Source: CAYNQK01 sp964470375
GTDB taxonomy: Bacteria > Spirochaetota > Spirochaetia > Treponematales > JBGSOB01
Assembly (NCBI GenBank): GCA_964470375.1
Contig: CAYYCP010000001.1
Coordinates: forward strand, 124,001-188,000
Length of the DNA: 64,000 nt
Reading direction: 5' to 3'
Position 1 is the stretch's first letter, and every line of letters starts with the position of its first letter. The notes below the pieces were generated by a model that did no database searches, was not told where the DNA came from, and saw nothing but the letters and a program-made list of their open reading frames with translations. The position numbers were made by a program, and so were the translations under genes. Positions 59,211 to 64,000 of the stretch are shown piece by piece.

Positions 59211-59321
59211 ACATTCCACCTCGTCTCCCCCACTCTATGATCAGCCCAGCCCCATGTCAAATATGGCCCCCGTCAAGGTGTGTAAGGTCTATGAGGACGG
59301 CCAAGCCCGTGCGCGCCGGGC

Positions 59322-59363
59322 GCCTGTGTGATACAGGCTATTACGTTCGGAATGATGTATAAT
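59322..59363 (+). promoter_or_regulatory. Promoter with upstream inverted repeat before the FecR-like gene
   Basis: A perfect TATAAT lies at 59358-59363, 23 nt before the ATG, with a weak -35. Where the -35 box should be is an inverted repeat GCCTGT-N5-ACAGGC (59322-59338), which may be an activator or repressor site. AGGAG at 59374-59378 is the ribosome-binding site. Confidence 0.5.
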
Positions 59364-59385
59364 CTACATCCATAGGAGCCAAGAG

Positions 59386-60180
59386 ATGAGGAAAAACCGC
59401 GCTGTTTTCGTCGCCCTGGCCGGCATCCTGGCACTTTCCCTGGGCGCCCAGGCCGTCTACACAGCGGAATTCGTGAGCGGGACCGTGGAGCGAAGGGTCG
59501 GCTCGGCATGGAAGGCTATAGAGCCGGGCGACCAGCTCAAGGAGGCCGAGGCCAAGTCCGTGCGCCTGGGCAAGCGCTCCTTGGCTGAGTTCTCGAGTAA
59601 GGGCCGCAAGATCAGCCTCTCGGCCGAAGGCAGCTACGACCTTCAGGAGCTCTTCAGCAAACCCGCCCCCAAGGTGGCCTCGGCCCTGGGCGGCCGGGTG
59701 CAGAAGCTCCTCACCGACGTCAAGCCGCGCGTCGAGACGGTGGCCGGGGTGCGGGCCGAGGAGCAGGGCGATGACCTGGGAGCCCTCTTCCAGGACGAGT
59801 ATTCCCTCTTCGTCTCGGGGCGTGATGCCATCATGGCCGGGGACATGGCTGGGGGCGAGTCGATCCTGGAGGAAGCCTGGGAATACGCCGAGGGCAGCGA
59901 CGATGAGGCCCTCCTGGCTCGCATCTCCTACTATCTGGGATTGAGCCGGGTATCTCAGGGTATGCTGGCCAAGTCACTTATGGCCCTGCGTCAGGCCGAC
60001 TGGCGGGATTCCGGCGATCTTGCCGCCGACTACCTGACCCTCAGGCTGGATTTAGAGCTGCAGACCAATTCGCCGGCCGAGGCAAAAGCCCTCATCAAGG
60101 AAGCTCTGGAGGCGGGCCCGGCGAAGGGCTTGCAGCAGTCCTTCCTGGACGAGCTCAAGGCCCTCTCCAAGGAGCTCTAG
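59386..60180 (+). CDS. Secreted FecR-like/TPR protein of unknown function
   Basis: The 264-residue protein has a signal peptide (cleavage near GAQA-VYT, residue 23). Residues 27-85 resemble the FecR domain (FVSGTVERRVGSAWKAIEPGDQL...SLAEF). The rest is helical with TPR-like pairs (DEYSLFVSGRDAIMAGDMAGGESILEEA and ALLARISYYLGLSRVSQGMLA in separate helices). It is divergent from the large propeller/transglutaminase gene across a 175-bp region, so the two may work together; this is inference from position. Confidence 0.7.
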   Translation: MRKNRAVFVALAGILALSLGAQAVYTAEFVSGTVERRVGSAWKAIEPGDQLKEAEAKSVRLGKRSLAEFSSKGRKISLSAEGSYDLQELFSKPAPKVASALGGRVQKLLTDVKPRVETVAGVRAEEQGDDLGALFQDEYSLFVSGRDAIMAGDMAGGESILEEAWEYAEGSDDEALLARISYYLGLSRVSQGMLAKSLMALRQADWRDSGDLAADYLTLRLDLELQTNSPAEAKALIKEALEAGPAKGLQQSFLDELKALSKEL

Positions 60181-60200
60181 GGGGCCTGGACCAAGGCTGC

Positions 60201-61499
60201 CTACTCCCTCATCCTCAGCTTGGCCGCGCGCTCGTGGGCGGACAGGCCTTCGGCGGCCGCGAGGGTCGCGGCGTCCTGGGCTACCAGGCGTTTGCCCCTG
60301 CCCGGCTTGGTCTCCAGGCTGGTGCGCAGGCAGATGAAATCCTTCACCGACAGGCCGGAGGCGTAGCGTGCGGCCCCGCAGGTGGGCAGGGTGTGGTTGA
60401 GGCCGGCCGAGTAGTCGCCCAGGGCCTCGGCCGCCCCCTGGCCGATGAAGAGGGAGCCGTAGCGGCTGAAGCGCGGGGCGGCCCATCGGGCGTCCTGGAC
60501 ATGGAGCTCCAGGTGCTCGGGAGCCCGCAGGGCGACCAGGCGGGCGGCCTCATCCAAGCTGGCCACGATGACGGCTGCCCCGTTGCGGAATATGGACTCA
60601 CGGATGACCGGCCCGCTGGGCAATTCGCGTGCAAGGATCTCCAGTTGGGCCTCCGTCTCCGCGACCAAGCGCTCCGAGAGGGATATGAGGACGGCCTGGG
60701 CCTCCGGGTCGTGCTCGGCCTGGGCGGCCAGGTCGGCCGCCACCAGGGCCGGGTTGGCACCCTCGTCAGCCACCACGAAGACCTCGCTGGGACCGGCGTA
60801 GAAATCGATGCCGACATCCCCAGCCACGAGGCCCTTGGCGGCCCCCACGTAGGCGTTGCCCGGGCCGACGATCTTGTCCACCGGCCGCACGCTCTGAGTG
60901 CCGTAGGCCAGGGCGGCGATGGCCTGGGCCCCGCCCGAGACGTAGAATTCGTCGGCCCCGGCGATCTGGGCGGCCAGGACCACCATGGGATCGGGCGAGC
61001 CGTCCTGTCGCGGCGGGCTCATCACCGCGATGCGCTTTACGCCGGCCACCTTGGCCGGAATCACGCACATGAGGGCCGAGGATATCAGGGGATAGCGCCC
61101 CCCGGGCACGTAGGCCCCCACCGAGGCGATGGCCTCCACGCGCTGCCCAAGGATCACGCCGTCTTCGATCTCGACGTCCAGGTCGCGGAACTGCTTGAGC
61201 TGAGCCTCGGCGAAGCGCTTTATCCTGAGAGCCGACGACTCAAGGGCGGTCAGGAGTTCCTTGGAGGCCCTGCCGCGCTCAGCCCCGCCAGGAAAGCCCT
61301 CCAGACGGATAGAGCCCAGCTCGCAGCGGTCAAAGCGGCGGGCGCAGTCGCGCAGGGCCTCGTCGCCGCGGTGGCGCACATCGGCGATGATGGCGGTGGC
61401 GGTTTCCTCGGCCCGGGGCGAGACGCGCCTGGTCGGGCGCGCTCCGAATTCCTCCGCGGACAGCCGCGCCAGGACGAGATTCCCTTCCGGCGCGCTCAT
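60201..61499 (-). CDS. hisD: Histidinol dehydrogenase
   Basis: The 432-residue enzyme oxidises L-histidinol to L-histidine in two NAD-dependent steps. Family motifs are VGAYVPGGRYPLISSALM, VSGGAQAIAALAYGT, IVGPGNAYVGAAKGLV, DFYAGPSEV, AQAEHDPEAQ (zinc ligands), APEHLEL and GDYSAGLNHTLPT. The start overlaps the fused hisA-hisI-hisE gene by 4 nt. Confidence 0.97.
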   Translation of the reverse strand: MSAPEGNLVLARLSAEEFGARPTRRVSPRAEETATAIIADVRHRGDEALRDCARRFDRCELGSIRLEGFPGGAERGRASKELLTALESSALRIKRFAEAQLKQFRDLDVEIEDGVILGQRVEAIASVGAYVPGGRYPLISSALMCVIPAKVAGVKRIAVMSPPRQDGSPDPMVVLAAQIAGADEFYVSGGAQAIAALAYGTQSVRPVDKIVGPGNAYVGAAKGLVAGDVGIDFYAGPSEVFVVADEGANPALVAADLAAQAEHDPEAQAVLISLSERLVAETEAQLEILARELPSGPVIRESIFRNGAAVIVASLDEAARLVALRAPEHLELHVQDARWAAPRFSRYGSLFIGQGAAEALGDYSAGLNHTLPTCGAARYASGLSVKDFICLRTSLETKPGRGKRLVAQDAATLAAAEGLSAHERAAKLRMRE

Positions 61500-62728
61500 G
61501 AGCGCCTCCTTTTCCTGAGTTCGTTCCAGACCGCCTGCAGGGGCAGACCGCGCCGGGCCAGGTAGGCGGAGACGAAATAGAAGAGGTCGGCGGCCTCCCA
61601 GGCCACATCCTCATCGGCCTCGGCGTCTATCAGCTCGAAGGCCTCCTCGTTTATCTTGCGGCGGATCCGGGCGGCGTCCAGGCTGGAGGTGTAGGAACCC
61701 GGCCGCGGATTGTCGAAGCGGTCCTTGATCACGTCGTATAGTTCACCTAGAGAAAATTCGCGCGAGCCGAAGCGCGACCAGGCGCCGTCCCGGCCGGCCG
61801 GGCCCTCGGGCCGTACAGTCAGAAGGATGGCCCGCCCGTCCGCGTCAAGGCGCGCCGACTCAAGGCGCTGCGGGGAGGCCGGAACGGGACCGCCCTGGTA
61901 CTCGGCGTAGCCGGAGGCGAAACTTCGCCGCAGGGATTCGGGGCTGGAGGCGGACAGCATCAGGAGCTGGCCGGAGGCGTCACGGACGGCCGTGGGAACG
62001 TCCCCGGCCGAGAAATCCACACTGGCTATGAAGGCCTCGGCCACCGGCACGGCCCCGGTGTAGATGGCCATGCCCAGCTGCATGTCGAAGCCGCGCCGCG
62101 AGAGCTCGGAGATCTCCTCCCTGGTGGAGATGCCGCCGGCAGCTACGATCCTCGCCCGCCCGGCCTCATCGCCCAGGGCCGCCTTGATGGCCTCCAGGGC
62201 GTCCAGGTCGGTCCCGCCCAGCATGCCCTCCTTGTCCACGCAGGTAGCCAGGAAGCCTGAGGCGAAGGGCAGGAAGGCCTTGGCCGCCTCGGCGGCGCTG
62301 ATGGGCAGGCTGCGTCTCCAGCCCTCCACGGCCACCCGCCCGCCCAGTGAGTCGATGGATATGATGAGGTGTTCGCGGCCGATGGCTTCCGCCAGGGCCT
62401 CGACGAAGGCCAGGTCGGGGGCACCCTCGCGGTAGGCCGCCGAGCCGACGATGACCTTCTCGGCGCCCATACCGTAGAGGCGCTTGGCCCGTTCTACGTC
62501 GCGCACGCCCCCGCCCACACGGCAGGGGTAACGCCGCAGGAGACGTTCGACCAGGGCGGCGTTGTCGCCCCGGCCCATGGCGGCGTCCAGGTCTATCAGG
62601 GCCACCTCGCCGTAGCGCGAAAACTCGGCCACACGGGCCTCGGCGTCGGGCTCCTCCAGACGCAGGCGTGAGCCGCGCTCTAGCTGGACGACCTTGCCGC
62701 CCATGAGGTCGACGGATGGTACGATCAT
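61496..62728 (-). CDS. HisA - degenerate HisI - HisE fusion
   Basis: Start MIVPSVDLMGGKVVQLERG at 62728, 410 residues. Residues 1-235 are HisA (ProFAR isomerase; Asp7, GGGVRDVERA, CVDKEGMLGGTDLD, VAAGGIST). Residues 236-325 follow the HisI (PRA-cyclohydrolase) outline (VPTAVRDASGQLLMLSA) but lack its metal and zinc residues: LDADGRA stands where HisI has DCDGDA, and the CHTG..SCF segment reads GRDGAWSRF. Residues 327-410 are HisE (PRA-pyrophosphohydrolase; GSYTSSL, INEEAFELI, EAADLFYF). HisI and HisE often fuse, but fusion to HisA is unusual, and the cyclohydrolase part appears inactive. Confidence 0.88.
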   Translation of the reverse strand: MIVPSVDLMGGKVVQLERGSRLRLEEPDAEARVAEFSRYGEVALIDLDAAMGRGDNAALVERLLRRYPCRVGGGVRDVERAKRLYGMGAEKVIVGSAAYREGAPDLAFVEALAEAIGREHLIISIDSLGGRVAVEGWRRSLPISAAEAAKAFLPFASGFLATCVDKEGMLGGTDLDALEAIKAALGDEAGRARIVAAGGISTREEISELSRRGFDMQLGMAIYTGAVPVAEAFIASVDFSAGDVPTAVRDASGQLLMLSASSPESLRRSFASGYAEYQGGPVPASPQRLESARLDADGRAILLTVRPEGPAGRDGAWSRFGSREFSLGELYDVIKDRFDNPRPGSYTSSLDAARIRRKINEEAFELIDAEADEDVAWEAADLFYFVSAYLARRGLPLQAVWNELRKRRRS

Positions 62729-63477
62729 CTGACCAGGACTCCTTTCGATCTGACGTAGGCCTTGATCTCCTCGATGACGTGGGTGCCCTCGTGGACCATG
62801 GAGGCCACCAAGGCCGCGTCGGCCCCGGCATCCAGGAAGGCGCTGGCGATGTGCTCCAGGGTCCCGGCCCCGCCCGAGGCGATGACCGGCACGCCCACGG
62901 CCCGGACCACCGCCTTGAGGAGCTCGATGTCGTAGCCCTGGCGCACCCCGTCCATGTCCATGGAAGTGAGGAGGATCTCGCCGGCGCCCAGCTCGGCGCC
63001 CTGGCGGGCCCACTCGACCGCGTCGCGCCCGGAATCGTTCCGGCCGCCGGCCGTGTAGGCCCTCCAGGATGAGCCCGATCGCTTGGCGTCTATTGCCAGG
63101 ACGACCGTGGAGGAGCCGAAGCGCCGGGCGCAGGCGGCCACTAGGGAGGGATCGGCTAGGGCGGCCGAATTCACGGAGACCTTATCGGCCCCGGCCCTGA
63201 GGTAGGCAGCCATGTCCTCCAGGCTGCGCACCCCGCCCCCGGCGGTGATGGGGACGCGGGCGGTGGCGGCCGCCCGCTCGATCACCGAGAAGGCGAAGTC
63301 CCGGCCCTGGTGGGTGGCGCTGATGTCCAGGAGCACGATCTCGTCCGCCCCCTCGTCCGAGTAGCGCCGCGCCAGGACGGCCGGATCGCCCATGTCGCGC
63401 AGGCTCTTGAAGCGCGTTCCCTTGACCACCCGGCCCGAATCGATGTCCAGGCAGGGGATAATGCGTTTGGCGATCAT
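62725..63477 (-). CDS. hisF: Imidazole glycerol phosphate synthase subunit HisF
   Basis: The start MIAKRIIPCLDIDSGRVVKG at 63477 overlaps hisH (ATGA), giving 250 residues. The TIM barrel has catalytic Asp in CLDIDSG and in TSMDMDG, with GGGVRSLEDM and IASGGAGTLEH phosphate loops. HisF uses ammonia from HisH to form IGP and AICAR. Confidence 0.97.
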   Translation of the reverse strand: MIAKRIIPCLDIDSGRVVKGTRFKSLRDMGDPAVLARRYSDEGADEIVLLDISATHQGRDFAFSVIERAAATARVPITAGGGVRSLEDMAAYLRAGADKVSVNSAALADPSLVAACARRFGSSTVVLAIDAKRSGSSWRAYTAGGRNDSGRDAVEWARQGAELGAGEILLTSMDMDGVRQGYDIELLKAVVRAVGVPVIASGGAGTLEHIASAFLDAGADAALVASMVHEGTHVIEEIKAYVRSKGVLVR

Positions 63478-64000
63478 GGCAAGAGGATCCTTCTCAGCAG
63501 GGCCAGTCCCGCCCGCGAGCTTTTCTCCGGGTGGAACTGGAAGGCACAAGCTCGTCCGCGCCGCACCGCGCAGGGGTATTCGAAGCCATAGTCCGTGCGG
63601 GCCGCGACCCAGGGGCTCTCCAGGGGCGGGTGGAAGGAGTGGTCGAAGTAGAACCACTCCCCCTCCCCTTTTGGGAAAAGATCCTGGCAGCCGGGCTCGG
63701 GACGCACCAAGTTCCAGCCCATGGCGGGAACCTTGAGACCGTTGCTGAAGCGCGCGCATATCCCGGGCAGTACGCCCAGCCCGGCCCGCCCTGGGGATTC
63801 CTGGCTGCCCTGATAGAGGAGCTGGAGTCCCAGGCAGATGCCCAAGAAGGGCCGGTCGGCCTCCAGCCAGGCCCGCAGGGGGCCGCTCAGGCCCTTCGCA
63901 TCAAGCGAGTCCATGGCGGCCCCGAAGGCCCCCACGCCCGGAAGGACGAGGAAGGCGCCCGGCTCTGCCCCTAGACTGGCCAGCTCCTCCGCCGAGCCGA
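63474..64000 (-). CDS. hisH: Imidazole glycerol phosphate synthase subunit HisH (5' end beyond window)
   Basis: The frame is open to the right edge, so about 25-30 N-terminal residues are missing. Visible are PGVGAFGAAM, the nucleophile Cys in FLGICLGLQLL, GWNLV, and the His-Glu pair in FQFHPEKS near the C-terminus. It is the glutaminase partner of HisF and the two genes overlap by 4 nt. Confidence 0.95.
   Translation of the reverse strand, partial: GSAEELASLGAEPGAFLVLPGVGAFGAAMDSLDAKGLSGPLRAWLEADRPFLGICLGLQLLYQGSQESPGRAGLGVLPGICARFSNGLKVPAMGWNLVRPEPGCQDLFPKGEGEWFYFDHSFHPPLESPWVAARTDYGFEYPCAVRRGRACAFQFHPEKSSRAGLALLRRILLP

Overview
The window is a compact, high-GC bacterial chromosome segment from a spirochaete, most likely a Treponema-like member of the Spirochaetales. 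Four things support this. The motility genes run in the spirochaetal order flgB-flgC-fliE-fliF-fliG-fliH-fliI-fliJ-flbB-fliK-flgD-flgE-flbD-motA-motB-fliL and include the spirochaete-specific flbB. FlgE carries the Lys165/Cys178 pair used for lysinoalanine cross-linking of spirochaete hooks. Two FlaA-type filament-sheath proteins are present. The division cluster (mraZ, rsmH, ftsL-like, murF, mraY, ftsW, ftsQ, ftsA, ftsZ) lacks ftsI, murE, murD, murG and murC, as I recall for other spirochaetes.

Layout. From 30.2 kb down to base 1 there is an almost unbroken minus-strand run: the division cluster (30175-21539), xerD-like recombinase, TPR lipoprotein, dprA, topA, xerC, hslV, hslU, then the flagellar/motor operon. 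A 16-bp tandem repeat interrupted by a 100-N assembly gap separates hslU from flgB. The order dprA-topA-xerC-hslV-hslU-flgB parallels the Bacillus smf-topA-(trmFO)-codV-clpQ-clpY-codY-flgB region, with the repeat where codY would be. The division cluster starts with a TTGACA-17-GATAGT promoter followed by four 10-bp-phased TGGGA-like boxes, the expected MraZ operator.

Further right, infC-rpmI-rplT-(coiled-coil protein)-zapA runs on the minus strand. A membrane protein and a two-gene heterodimeric ABC exporter run on the plus strand. A nine-gene chemotaxis operon (mcp, cheW, cheR, cheD, cheB, MCP-like protein with a CheZ-like motif, cheY, STAS, cheA) runs on the minus strand. Divergent from it is a GH8 exo-oligoxylanase gene with a palindromic operator, which suggests use of plant xylan fragments. 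Next come a kinase-like phosphotransferase, a DUF4256 gene remnant, fba, a lipoprotein, two flaA genes with a strong terminator, tatD-clpB, a DUF3783 protein, a large secreted propeller/transglutaminase/TPR protein, a FecR-like secreted protein, and a histidine operon (hisH, hisF, a hisA-hisI-hisE fusion, hisD) cut by the right edge.

Most genes in the long runs are translationally coupled by 1-14 nt overlaps. Many start codons given here are internal to longer open frames and were chosen from Shine-Dalgarno position and family length. No tRNA, rRNA, CRISPR array, insertion sequence or prophage was recognised.
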